A DNA stretch of 64,000 nt from positions 45,074-109,073 of the forward strand of contig SCPD01000022.1 of NCBI GenBank assembly GCA_005502925.1, in the 5' to 3' direction. This document shows positions 25,463-33,843 of the stretch, piece by piece (position 1 is the first letter of the stretch; every line of letters starts with the position of its first letter). Below the pieces are notes generated by a model, which saw only the letters and a program-made list of their open reading frames with translations, was not told where the DNA came from and searched no databases. Source of the DNA: Rhizobiales bacterium Y(2018) (GTDB lineage Bacteria; Pseudomonadota; Alphaproteobacteria; Rhizobiales; Aestuariivirgaceae). The position numbers and the translations under genes were made by a program.

Positions 25463-25533
25463 TTATTACGTATTAGCTTAACACCGAGACAATATCTCAT
25501 CTTGTAAGTCCGTTAAAGTCACAGGAGAGCTTT

Positions 25534-25941
25534 ATGAGCAGAATGATTTTCGTGAATCTGCCGGTGCGCGACCTGGCCAAGTCGCTGGGTTTCTATGTCG
25601 CGCTGGAGGGCAAGCCCAATCCGCAGTTTTCCGATGATCAGTCGAAGTCGGTGATGCTGTCGGACGCGATCGGTGTGATGCTGATGACCCATGACCGCTA
25701 TGGCACCTTCACCAAGCGCCCGATCGGCGATGCACGGCGTGAAAGCCAGACGCTGCTGGCGCTCAGCGTCACCAGCCGCGATGCGGTGAACGACACGGTC
25801 GACCGCGCCACAGCCGCCGGCGGCAAGGCCGATCCCAATCCAGCGCAGGATCATGGCTTCATGTTCATGCGCAGCGTCGAGGATCCCGATGGTTATGTCT
25901 GGGAGATCATGTGGATGGACCCATCGGCCGTGAACGGGTGA
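25534..25941 (+). CDS. VOC (glyoxalase/bleomycin-resistance fold) protein
   Basis: A 135-residue two-module VOC protein of the lactoylglutathione-lyase-like group (MIFVNLPVRDLAKSLGFYVAL, then the second half HGFMFMRSVEDPDGYVWEIMWMD). Metal ligands would come from the conserved Glu near the C-terminus and a His/Gln near the start, but the N-terminal ligand is not obvious. A dioxygenase-like or detoxifying role is possible. It is divergent from the MarR gene and probably controlled by it. AGGAGAGCTTT precedes the ATG. Confidence 0.88.
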   Translation: MSRMIFVNLPVRDLAKSLGFYVALEGKPNPQFSDDQSKSVMLSDAIGVMLMTHDRYGTFTKRPIGDARRESQTLLALSVTSRDAVNDTVDRATAAGGKADPNPAQDHGFMFMRSVEDPDGYVWEIMWMDPSAVNG

Positions 25942-25966
25942 GTGGACGATCCGATCTTAAGCAAGA

Positions 25967-25991
25967 GGGCATCCCAGCGGGGTGCCCTTTT
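25967..25991. terminator. Bidirectional intrinsic terminator
   Basis: GGGCATCCC and GGGGTGCCC (one wobble) enclose an AGC loop. TTTTCTT follows on the + side. It lies between the convergent VOC gene and ABC ATPase gene and can serve both. Confidence 0.75.
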
Positions 25992-26000
25992 CTTATGACT

Positions 26001-26798
26001 CTAGCGCACCGAGCGCAGGAAGCTGCCCAATCTTGCGCTCTTCGGCTGCTTCAGGACGTCCGCCGGCACGCCGTCTTCCTCGATGCAGCCATCGTGGAAG
26101 AACACGACACGGTCCGACACTTCGCGCGCGAAGCTCATTTCATGTGTCACCACGATCATGGTGCGGCCTTCCTTCGCAAGGCCGCGAATGACGGTGAGCA
26201 CCTCGCCGACGAGCTCAGGGTCGAGCGCCGAGGTCGGCTCGTCGAAGAACAGCACTTCCGGCTCGATCGCCAGCGCCCGCGCAATGGCGACGCGTTGCTG
26301 CTGTCCGCCGGAAAGAGCCGCCGGATAAGCATCCTTCTTCTCGGCCATGCCGACGCGGTTGAGGAGTTCCATGGCGCGCGCCATGGCTTCGGCGCGCGGA
26401 ACCCCATGCACCTGGATCGGCACCTTGGTGAGATTTTCGAGCACCGTCCAATGGGACCACAGATTGAACTGCTGGAACACCATGCCGGTGCGCCGGCGTA
26501 ATCTCTCGATCTGCTGGCGCGGCGGGCGGCGCGGATCGGAGATGCGTATGACCTCCCCCTTGAAGTGGATTTCGCCCTGGTCCGGCTGTTCGAGGAAATT
26601 GAGACAGCGCAGAAAGGTGCTCTTGCCCGAGCCGCTCGCCCCGATGATGGCGACGACCTGATGCTCATGTGCCTTGAAGGAGACCCCTTTCAGCACCTTG
26701 AAGGCGCCGAAGCTCTTATGGAGGTCACGCGTCTCGATCGCCGGCTGGATGCTGGCCACCCGATGCACATTTGCCGCCGCTGACGCTGGATCGGTCAT
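26001..26798 (-). CDS. Polar amino acid ABC transporter ATP-binding protein
   Basis: A 265-residue ATPase of the HisP/GlnQ/OccP group. It has Walker A GASGSGKST, the group-specific insert FKGEVIRISDPRRPPRQQIERLRRR in shorter pieces, signature LSGGQQQR and Walker B EVLFFDEPTSALDPEL. It energises the importer encoded by the divergent binding-protein and permease genes. The ATG at 26798 follows CGGAGGACAAAATC. The 236-bp space to the divergent binding-protein gene holds the promoters for both. Confidence 0.92.
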   Translation of the reverse strand: MTDPASAAANVHRVASIQPAIETRDLHKSFGAFKVLKGVSFKAHEHQVVAIIGASGSGKSTFLRCLNFLEQPDQGEIHFKGEVIRISDPRRPPRQQIERLRRRTGMVFQQFNLWSHWTVLENLTKVPIQVHGVPRAEAMARAMELLNRVGMAEKKDAYPAALSGGQQQRVAIARALAIEPEVLFFDEPTSALDPELVGEVLTVIRGLAKEGRTMIVVTHEMSFAREVSDRVVFFHDGCIEEDGVPADVLKQPKSARLGSFLRSVR

Positions 26799-27034
26799 GA
26801 TTTTGTCCTCCGAGGCGGGTCTCGGCCTGCCACATGGCGGCCTCTGACCGTGGCCCAGATGCTATATGGAGCGGGTTGCGGAAAATCTTTCCTTTCCGCT
26901 TCCGGATGAGAAATATTCTACCCCGTGCGGTCTTGATTGCAGCCGAAACCCCGCAAACCGGGTCCCTATCATGGCCACCGTCAGCCATCGCCGCGCGATG
27001 GCCAACAAGAACAAAATATTCGGAGGGTAGTCCA

Positions 27035-27925
27035 ATGAAACTGCGAAACTACGGAATGGGTCTCCTGATGCTGGGCACGCTCGTGGCGGGCTTGTCGGGC
27101 GCTTCGGCTGAGGAGATGCGCAAAGTCAGGCTCGGATCCGACGGCGTCTATCCGCCGTGGAACTACAAGGATGCTGGCGGCGCGCAGACGGGGTACGAAG
27201 TCGAGCTCGCCAATGATCTCTGCCAGCGTGTCAAGGTCACCTGCGAATGGACCTTCCAGGCCTTCGACGGGCTGATCCCCGCTTTGAATGAAGACCGTTT
27301 CGATGTGCTGATGGCATCGCTCGGCATCACCGCGAGCCGCGAGAAAGCGATCGACTTCTCGATCCAGTATTATGCCGGCCCGCATCTCTTCGTCGCTTCG
27401 ACCGAGGCCGACTTCGCCAAGGCGCAGGCGAAGGACAATGGCGTGAAACTGCGCATGGAGAAGCTCGAGGGCGACAACCAGGCCACCTATGACGGCCTCA
27501 AGGCGGCGCTCAAGGGCAAAACCGTCGGCGTCGAGCGTGGTGTGAAATATGTCGACTTCCTCAAGCAGTGGTTCCCGGATGTGACGGTGCGCCAGTACGA
27601 CAAAAGCGAGGCGATCTATCTCGACCTGCAGGCGGGCCGCATCGATGCCGCCTTCGAGGGCTACAGCTCCGTTCACGCCTTCCTGCAGAGGCAGAAAGCA
27701 GCCGGCGGTACAGGTGACCAGTTCCAGCCCTTCGGACCGGAATTCTGGGCGGAAGCGCTTGGCCGCGGTGTGGCCATGGGCTTCGCCAAGGGCAAGAACG
27801 AGGATCTGCGCAAGGCCTTCAATAAGGCGATCTATGAGGCGACAGAAGACGGCACGATCTCGAAGCTCAGCCTCAAATGGATGGAGTATGACGGCGCGGT
27901 GCATCAGGCGACCAAGCCGGAATGA
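27035..27925 (+). CDS. Polar amino acid (opine/arginine-type) binding protein
   Basis: A 296-residue periplasmic SBP_bac_3 protein. A signal peptide (MKLRNYGMGLLMLGTLVAG, cut after about ASA) leads into RKVRLGSDGVYPPWNYKDAGG, then GYEVELANDLCQRVKVTCEW and the ligand loop MASLGITASREKAIDFS. Two cysteines in the LCQRVKVTC segment would form the disulfide seen in lysine/arginine/octopine-class proteins. CGGAGGGTAGTCCA precedes the ATG at 27035. Its stop overlaps the next ATG. Confidence 0.92.
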   Translation: MKLRNYGMGLLMLGTLVAGLSGASAEEMRKVRLGSDGVYPPWNYKDAGGAQTGYEVELANDLCQRVKVTCEWTFQAFDGLIPALNEDRFDVLMASLGITASREKAIDFSIQYYAGPHLFVASTEADFAKAQAKDNGVKLRMEKLEGDNQATYDGLKAALKGKTVGVERGVKYVDFLKQWFPDVTVRQYDKSEAIYLDLQAGRIDAAFEGYSSVHAFLQRQKAAGGTGDQFQPFGPEFWAEALGRGVAMGFAKGKNEDLRKAFNKAIYEATEDGTISKLSLKWMEYDGAVHQATKPE

Positions 27926-28641
27926 GCATGTTCGACATTCTCTCCTTCGGCCCCGGCGGATGGGGAGATGAGATGCTGCGAGGGGCGTTGATGACGCTCC
28001 TCGTTGCCGCTCTGGGTTTCTTAGGTGGAAATATCATCGGCGCCGTGGTGGCGATCGCCCGCGTCCTGGGCCCTGCTCCGGTCCGATGGCTGGGTGCTGC
28101 CTATACGACCGTGGTGCGCGGCGTTCCGGAACTTCTCATCATCTATCTCCTGTTCTTCGGCGGCGGCGAGTTCTTCCGCTTCATCGCCAAAATCTTCTTC
28201 TTAGGCGGCGATGGCTTCGCCGATGCGTTCATCGCCGGTGTGCTGGCGCTCTCGGTCGTTTCGGGCGCCTATAGCGCCGAAGTGTTCCGGGGTGCCGCCG
28301 GCGCCGTGCCGCGCGGCATGTTCGATGCGGCGCGTGCTTTCGGCATGCGGCCCTTTCAGATGCTGCGCCTGATCGCCATTCCGCAAGTGCTGCGCTACGG
28401 CCTGCCCGCGATGGCCAATGTCTGGCAGCTCACCCTCAAGGACACGGCGCTCATCTCGGTCACCGGCCTCGTCGAATTGATGCGCACCACCGACATCGCC
28501 GCCGGCTCGACGCAAAAACAGTTCTTCTTCTACACGATCTCGATCATGATCTTCCTCGGTTTCACCGCCCTTTCAGACTTCCTGTTCCGCCGCGCCGAGA
28601 ATTTCTGCGGCTGCCATGGCCATGCGGGAGGCAAAGGATGA
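27922..28641 (+). CDS. Polar amino acid ABC permease (HisQ/OccQ type)
   Basis: A 239-residue HAAT permease with hydrophobic segments from about residue 18, VVRGVPELLIIYLLFFGGG and the EAA loop EVFRGAAGAVPRGMFDAARAFGM. It overlaps both neighbours by four bases (ATGA). The length and GGGEFF insertion resemble OccQ/NocQ opine-type permeases. It pairs with the following permease. Confidence 0.92.
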   Translation: MSMFDILSFGPGGWGDEMLRGALMTLLVAALGFLGGNIIGAVVAIARVLGPAPVRWLGAAYTTVVRGVPELLIIYLLFFGGGEFFRFIAKIFFLGGDGFADAFIAGVLALSVVSGAYSAEVFRGAAGAVPRGMFDAARAFGMRPFQMLRLIAIPQVLRYGLPAMANVWQLTLKDTALISVTGLVELMRTTDIAAGSTQKQFFFYTISIMIFLGFTALSDFLFRRAENFCGCHGHAGGKG

Positions 28642-29336
28642 GCTGGTGGGATCCCTTCATCGAGGCCTTCCCCTCGCTCATCAAGGCGGTGCCGCTGACC
28701 GTGATGCTGGCCACCACTGCGGTCGTCATCGGCATTGTCATCGCCATCTTCATCACGCTCGCCCGCATGTCGGGCTCGGCGTTTCTGCGCTGGCCCGCCT
28801 ATGCCTATGTCTATGTGATCCGCGGCACGCCGCTTTTCCTGCAGCTGTTCTTCATCTATTACGGCCTGGCGCAGCTCGACATCATCCGCCATTCCATGCT
28901 GTGGCCGCTGTTCCGCGATGAATATTGGTGCGCCCTCCTGGCACTGTCCCTGAACACCTCGGCCTATGGCAGCGAGATCATCCGCGGCGGTATCCAGGGC
29001 GTCGCCAAGGGCCAAGTCGAGGCGGCGCTCGCTTTCGCGCTGTCGCCGGTGCAGCGTTTCACCCGCATCGTCTTCCCGCAGGCGCTGCGCCAGATGCTGC
29101 CGGCTTACGGCAATGAAGTGGTGCTGATGATCAAGGCGACCTCGATCGCCAGCACCGTCACGATCATGGAAGTGACCGGCACGGCGCGCGCCATCGCGTC
29201 CGAGACCTATGCCCCGGTGCAGGTCTTCATCGCCGCCGGCATCATCTATCTGGCGCTGACCGGCAGTCTGACCTATGGCGTGCATTGCCTGGAGAAGGCG
29301 CTGCACCGCCGCGGCGGCCTAGCGGTGGCGCGTTAA
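28638..29336 (+). CDS. Polar amino acid ABC permease (HisM/OccM type)
   Basis: A 232-residue HAAT permease. It shows IRGTPLFLQLFFIYYGLAQ and the EAA loop EIIRGGIQGVAKGQVEAALAFAL, with five likely membrane segments. It is the last gene of the rightward operon and is coupled to the previous one by a 4-bp overlap. With the ATPase encoded divergently, the system is complete. No obvious T-rich terminator follows; an AT-rich promoter region for the next gene begins at once. Confidence 0.92.
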   Translation: MSWWDPFIEAFPSLIKAVPLTVMLATTAVVIGIVIAIFITLARMSGSAFLRWPAYAYVYVIRGTPLFLQLFFIYYGLAQLDIIRHSMLWPLFRDEYWCALLALSLNTSAYGSEIIRGGIQGVAKGQVEAALAFALSPVQRFTRIVFPQALRQMLPAYGNEVVLMIKATSIASTVTIMEVTGTARAIASETYAPVQVFIAAGIIYLALTGSLTYGVHCLEKALHRRGGLAVAR

Positions 29337-29351
29337 GGGGAGTACGACATT

Positions 29352-29363
29352 AATCAATTGATT
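29352..29363. promoter_or_regulatory. 12-bp perfect palindrome upstream of RHH gene
   Basis: AATCAATTGATT is fully self-complementary and lies in an AT-rich stretch about 90 bases before the ribbon-helix-helix gene. It may be an operator or part of the promoter. Confidence 0.35.
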
Positions 29364-29400
29364 TAATTGTAATTTTATCTCGCAAGAATCAATCAAACCC

Positions 29401-29436
29401 GTAACCGGCTTACGCTTGTTTTCGTAATCCGGTTAC
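29401..29436. promoter_or_regulatory. 36-bp inverted repeat, candidate operator or hairpin
   Basis: GTAACCGGCTTACG and CGTAATCCGGTTAC are inverted copies with one mismatch in 14 bp, separated by CTTGTTTT. The element ends 18 bases before the start of the ribbon-helix-helix gene. It could be that protein's autoregulatory operator or an RNA hairpin ending the upstream ABC transcript. Confidence 0.5.
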
Positions 29437-29454
29437 GCTATTTTCTGTCCCACC

Positions 29455-29928
29455 ATGACAGACCCCACTGCCTCCCGTCGTGTCCAAAAATACCGCGTCC
29501 GCCAGACGGCGGAGCGCGGCATCAGGCGTGTGGAAGTTCAGGTTCCCGAAGACGCGACCCAGGACATCAAGGACCTGGGCAGCAAGCTTCAGGCTTCCGT
29601 CAAGAATGCGCTCGCCGCCGATCGCCAGATGAAACTCGTGCTCGGAACCATCAACGCACCTCGGCCTCATCCCATTGATGCGCAAACTCTCGTTCGTTGC
29701 TTGATCACCACGAGGACAGATGCGCGCTTTCGCCCGCATATCGAGGCTTTCTTCGACGAGTTGGCGCCCGAGGCTATTCACGATCTCGTTCTCGCGAAGG
29801 TGATCAGCTTCGAAGATCTCTATCGAGCAACCCGCAATTGGAGGCTCAGTGATGCCCGTAATGCCGCCTGGATCAAGGAAATGGCAGACCTCCGACTGGC
29901 GAATCCTGACGGACCTGCCACCCAGTAG
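29455..29928 (+). CDS. Hypothetical protein with ribbon-helix-helix-like N-terminus
   Basis: A 157-residue protein. The first 60 residues contain RRVEVQVPEDATQDIKDLGSKL, a beta-strand followed by two helices as in Arc/CopG-type DNA-binding domains. The rest (EAFFDELAPEAIHDLVLAKVISFEDLYRATRNW) is helical and of unknown function. No toxin gene is adjacent, so it is not an evident antitoxin. The N-terminal motif and the large palindrome directly upstream suggest a self-controlled DNA-binding protein. I do not recognise the family. Confidence 0.65.
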   Translation: MTDPTASRRVQKYRVRQTAERGIRRVEVQVPEDATQDIKDLGSKLQASVKNALAADRQMKLVLGTINAPRPHPIDAQTLVRCLITTRTDARFRPHIEAFFDELAPEAIHDLVLAKVISFEDLYRATRNWRLSDARNAAWIKEMADLRLANPDGPATQ

Positions 29929-29996
29929 AAATCCGGCGCAGAACCCCCTGCTCTCCGCACGCTCCTATCAGTTCACTAACGGCACAGCGTCCTAGA

Positions 29997-31580
29997 TCAT
30001 GTCACATCGCTGTGCCGAGGCCGCGCCTCGAGGGTCGCGATCGCCCTTTCCAGCAATGCCTTGGTGCGCGCCGCTTGCGTCTCGTCCATGAGCGACGGGT
30101 CGAGATAGAGATCGAGGCCCGGCGCGTGCTCGCTGATCAGGTTCGACACCTGGCCGCCCGCCCGCATGCCGTCGATGACATAGGGCACCACCGGCCGGCT
30201 GATGCCCTTCATCTGGATGGGCGGCAGCGAATGGCCGGCGAAGACCCCGCTCACCAGCGCATAGGTTTCGTATGAGAGCACGATCTGTCCCGGCTCGGCG
30301 ATCGATTGCAGCCTGGCCGCCAGATTGGCTTCGGCGCCGATGATCGTATAGTCCATGCGGTCGCTCGAGCCGAAATTGCCGACATTGCAGAAACCGGTAT
30401 TGATGCCCATGCGCACCAGGAAGCGATGTTCGATGCCTTCCTGGCGCCACTTGGCATTGAGTTCCGCCGTGCGCGACTGCATCTCGAGCGCCATGCGCAG
30501 ACAGGCGAGCGCGTCCTCGGGGACGCCTTTGGTCTCGGGATCGCCGAAGAAGATCAGGATCGCATCGCCGATGAACTTGTCGACGGTACCGCCATGCGTG
30601 GCCGCGATCGCCGACATCTCGGTGAAATATTCATTGAGGAGATGGGTGATCTCTTCTGGCTGCAGCTGCTCGGTCGTCGCCGTGAAGTCCTTGATATCGG
30701 AGAAGAAGATGGTGAGCTTCTTGCGCTCGGTCTGGATGGCGACGTCCTTCTCGCCGGCGAAGATGCTCTTATAGAGCTGCGGCGAGAGATAACGCGAGAT
30801 CTTCATCGAGATCGCGGCGAGGAAGGCATTGTTGGTCTCGAGCTCGCGGTTCATGCCGGCGATCACCTTGGATTGCCGGTTCTGCCAGCCGACCACGCCG
30901 AAGCCGAACAGCGCCATGATGCCGAAATAGCTCATCAGATATTTGAACGAGAACAGGTTCTTGGCGATCGGCTGGTCGACGATGATCTCCTGGATGCCGC
31001 GCACATCGCCGACTTTCCAGTCGTGCTTGGGGCTGTCGGGCCGGCTGTTGTGGCAGCTGACGCACGGCGCCGCCATGAGAACAGGCGCCACGAGCCGCAC
31101 CCGGCCATTGAGATTGCTCCACGATACCTGGTTGATGATCTGGCTCGCATCCGCCCGCAGCTGCGTCAGCGCCGCCTGCTCGAAGCTGTCGAGCTCATGC
31201 GGCGCCCGCCCCTGGAAGGGATAGTCGGAGACGAAGCGATAGGTGATGTTGCCCTGCTGCTCGCCGATGACCTTGCCAAGCTCGAGGGAGAGTGTCGCGG
31301 GGATCGGGATAGCGCCCGGCACGTCGGCATAATTGTGGATGACCTGGGTGTCGCCCGGATGTGCCAGAACGCGGCCGACGACATTCTTGGAATAATAGCT
31401 GCGCACGCTGGTGATGACGGAATTGAGGTCGCTGGCCTGCAACCTGAGCGAGCCCTCCGCCAGATTGCGCAGGTCGAGCCAGGCGGCGAGCGGCAGCCCG
31501 GCCAGGAGAAGCAGCACCCCGATCGCAAGGGCCCATCCCGGCAAGCGTCCGGGAGTGCTCGTCGCTGGTTGGCTGGTCAT
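29997..31580 (-). CDS. Membrane adenylate/guanylate cyclase with heme-type sensor domain
   Basis: A 527-residue protein: membrane segment at 15-36, an extracytoplasmic domain of the Tll0287/DUF3365 type (about 40-205) carrying the c-heme motif CVSCH at 173-177, a second membrane segment near 214-232, and a class III cyclase catalytic domain from about 285. The two metal aspartates are present (Asp295 in FSDIKDF, Asp339 in FIGDAILIFF), and GEP-type end motifs follow. It should make cAMP or cGMP in response to a redox, gas or ligand signal in the periplasm. It is divergent from the M50 protease gene. Confidence 0.88.
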   Translation of the reverse strand: MTSQPATSTPGRLPGWALAIGVLLLLAGLPLAAWLDLRNLAEGSLRLQASDLNSVITSVRSYYSKNVVGRVLAHPGDTQVIHNYADVPGAIPIPATLSLELGKVIGEQQGNITYRFVSDYPFQGRAPHELDSFEQAALTQLRADASQIINQVSWSNLNGRVRLVAPVLMAAPCVSCHNSRPDSPKHDWKVGDVRGIQEIIVDQPIAKNLFSFKYLMSYFGIMALFGFGVVGWQNRQSKVIAGMNRELETNNAFLAAISMKISRYLSPQLYKSIFAGEKDVAIQTERKKLTIFFSDIKDFTATTEQLQPEEITHLLNEYFTEMSAIAATHGGTVDKFIGDAILIFFGDPETKGVPEDALACLRMALEMQSRTAELNAKWRQEGIEHRFLVRMGINTGFCNVGNFGSSDRMDYTIIGAEANLAARLQSIAEPGQIVLSYETYALVSGVFAGHSLPPIQMKGISRPVVPYVIDGMRAGGQVSNLISEHAPGLDLYLDPSLMDETQAARTKALLERAIATLEARPRHSDVT

Positions 31581-31734
31581 GGCGGAATCACCCGAGTGCC
31601 TGAACTGAAGCGCGCACTATGTCGGAAAAGCCCCTTTATCGCACCGTCATATTTGCAATTTGTTCGATCGGCCGTGCAATCCGCCCCTTCCATGCCTATG
31701 TTCCCGTGAAACTCACCTGCCGGGAACTTGCTTC

Positions 31735-32418
31735 GTGATCGAAAAAACCATCTATCTCCTGACCATCTGGGCCCTCCCGGTGATCATCGCGATCACCTTT
31801 CACGAGGCGGCGCATGCCTATGCCGCGCGTCTCCTGGGCGACGACACCGCCGCACGGCTCGGGCGCGTGAGCCTCAATCCCCTGAAACATATCGATCCCT
31901 TCGGCACGGTGCTGCTCCCGGGCCTCCTGCTGCTGACGCAGGCCCCGTTCCTGTTCGGCTACGCCAAGCCCGTGCCGGTCAATTACCGGGCACTCAGGCA
32001 CCCCCGGCGCGACATGGCCCTGGTCGCGGCCGCGGGACCCGCCATAAATATCGTGATCGCGGCCGTCGCCGCTTTGGCCTTCCATGTCATCGATTACCTC
32101 CCGGCGCTCCCCGCGCAGTGGTTGGCGGACAATCTGAAGAACGCCCTGATCATCAATGTCGTCCTGGCTGTCTTCAACCTCTTCCCGATCCCGCCGCTCG
32201 ATGGCGGACGCATCCTGGTGGGTCTGCTGCCCCCGACGCTCGCCATCCCCCTCGCCCGGCTCGAGCCTTACGGCTTCGTCATCCTGATCGGCCTGTTCAT
32301 CGTCCTGCCGCTGGTCGGGCCGCAGCTCGGCCTCAATCTCGACGCGGCCTCGCAAGTGCTCTCGTCCGCGGTTGGAACCGTCATCGGCTGGATCGTCGCC
32401 ATCACCGGCCATGGGTGA
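31735..32418 (+). CDS. Site-2 protease family (M50) membrane metalloprotease
   Basis: A 227-residue membrane protein. The zinc motif HEAAH lies in the first membrane segment (ITFHEAAHAYAARLLGDDTA) and the third ligand in NLFPIPPLDGGRI, as in compact bacterial M50 proteases of the FwdE/SREBP-like group. It probably cuts membrane-embedded substrates. The GTG at 31735 gives the expected short N-terminus before the first helix. Its ribosome site is weak (GGGA). Confidence 0.88.
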   Translation: MIEKTIYLLTIWALPVIIAITFHEAAHAYAARLLGDDTAARLGRVSLNPLKHIDPFGTVLLPGLLLLTQAPFLFGYAKPVPVNYRALRHPRRDMALVAAAGPAINIVIAAVAALAFHVIDYLPALPAQWLADNLKNALIINVVLAVFNLFPIPPLDGGRILVGLLPPTLAIPLARLEPYGFVILIGLFIVLPLVGPQLGLNLDAASQVLSSAVGTVIGWIVAITGHG

Positions 32419-32493
32419 CGGTCGGACCGCCTTTGACAGATCAATCCGCCGGCGCGAAGCTGCCGCAAATCCGTCGCCGCCAAGGAACAACCC

Positions 32494-33420
32494 ATGAAGA
32501 CCTGCCTTCTTCTGTGCCGCATTTTCCTGACCGTGCTCCTGCTGACCGGCACACTGTCCGTGCGCGCCTCGGCTGCGGGCCTTCTCGACGCCACGCCGCG
32601 CATCGCCGTCGTGTCGGCCTTCGAGCCGGAATGGACGCTGCTCAAGAGTGAGGTCATCGATCCGGTCGAGCATAAGATCAATGGCCGGAGCTTCATCACC
32701 GGCAAGCTCGCGGGCAAGGATGTCGTGTTGTTTCTGAGCGGCATCAGCATGGTCAATGCGGCGATGAACAGCCAGCTGGCCATCGACCGCTTCTCGCTCA
32801 GCGCGGTTCTGTTCTCAGGCATCGCCGGCGGCGTCGACCCCGCTCTGCATATCGGCGACGTCGTCATAGCCGACCAATGGGGGCAGTATCTCGAGGCCGT
32901 GTTCGCGCGCGAGGCGGTACAAGGTTTTGCCATTCCCCCCTGGATGGAGAAAGGCGACTTTGCCGGCTACGGCATGATGATGCCGCGCTCGGTCGAGGTG
33001 ACGCGCAAGGACGCCGCGCCCGAAGCCCGCTTCTGGTTTCCGAGCGATCCTGGTTTGCTCGCGGTGGCCCGCAGGGCCGCAGCCAAGGTCGATCTCGCTC
33101 ATTGCGTTGAAGCGAACAGCTGCCTCAGCAACAAGCCAAGGGTAGTTGTCGGTGGCGCCGGCGTCTCGGGCCAGGCCTTCGTCGACAACGCCAAGTTCCG
33201 CGAATATGTGGCGGCGACCTTTCAAGCGAAGGTGCTCGACATGGAAAGTGCCGCCGTCGCCCATGTCGCCTATTCCAATGGCGTCCCATTCCTCGCCGTG
33301 CGCAGTCTCTCCGACCTCGCCGGTGGCGATGGCGGCGCCAATGAGATGATGACCTTCATGGGCCTGGCGTCGAAGAATTCGGCGACGGTCGTCAAGGAGA
33401 TCCTGAAGGAGATGCACTGA
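32494..33420 (+). CDS. Exported MTA/SAH-nucleosidase-like phosphorylase-fold protein
   Basis: A 308-residue protein of the purine nucleoside phosphorylase/MTAN superfamily: RIAVVSAFEPEWTLL, VVLFLSGISMVNAAM, SGIAGGVDPALHIGDVV, VLDMESAAVAHVAY and the catalytic-Asp segment VRSLSDLAGGDG. Unlike ordinary MTAN (about 230 residues, cytoplasmic) it has an N-terminal signal peptide (MKTCLLLCRIFLTVLLLTGT, cut near SAAG) and a central insertion of about 50 residues with two cysteines (HCVEANSC). It probably cleaves nucleosides in the periplasm. The preceding 75-bp gap contains no terminator. Confidence 0.85.
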   Translation: MKTCLLLCRIFLTVLLLTGTLSVRASAAGLLDATPRIAVVSAFEPEWTLLKSEVIDPVEHKINGRSFITGKLAGKDVVLFLSGISMVNAAMNSQLAIDRFSLSAVLFSGIAGGVDPALHIGDVVIADQWGQYLEAVFAREAVQGFAIPPWMEKGDFAGYGMMMPRSVEVTRKDAAPEARFWFPSDPGLLAVARRAAAKVDLAHCVEANSCLSNKPRVVVGGAGVSGQAFVDNAKFREYVAATFQAKVLDMESAAVAHVAYSNGVPFLAVRSLSDLAGGDGGANEMMTFMGLASKNSATVVKEILKEMH

Positions 33421-33427
33421 TCGCGCG

Positions 33428-33703
33428 CTAGGCGGCGAAGGCGATCACCACCGCGGCGAACAGGATCACGAATACCGCCGGAAAGGCGATGGCGAGCGCC
33501 AAGGCCAGACCGGGCTTGGTGTTGCGCCAGGCCAGGAGCAGCGCCGGCAGGCCGGTGACGAGGAACAGCGCGGTGACCAGCCATCCGGCCAGCGAATCGA
33601 GGCCCTTGGTGGCCGGATCCGACAGTGAAACGAACAGGCTGACGGCGATCACGGCCCATAGGACCGCATCCAATACGCCAATGATCAAGGCCGCGATCCG
33701 CAT
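33428..33703 (-). CDS. Small three-helix membrane protein
   Basis: A 91-residue hydrophobic protein with three likely membrane helices (about residues 3-25, 40-60 and 66-90) and few charged residues. I do not recognise the family. GGGGATCGGAACG precedes the ATG. It converges on the nucleosidase gene with 7 bases between the stops. Confidence 0.7.
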   Translation of the reverse strand: MRIAALIIGVLDAVLWAVIAVSLFVSLSDPATKGLDSLAGWLVTALFLVTGLPALLLAWRNTKPGLALALAIAFPAVFVILFAAVVIAFAA

Positions 33704-33843
33704 CGTTCCGATCCCCTTCAGAGGTCGCTATTTTTCACCAGTCCGCAGAAAATCTCACATCTTTTCGCGCTTGTGGACAGTTTTTCTATATGACATGCAA
33801 GCGGCATCCACGGCATTCGAATTTCAGAAATCGAGGCTCCAGC

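Noticed and set aside
29401..29436. Inverted repeat as a LacI-family GTAACCGGTTAC operator
   Set aside because: The half-sites are separated by 20 bases and no LacI-type gene is nearby; the adjacent gene looks ribbon-helix-helix.
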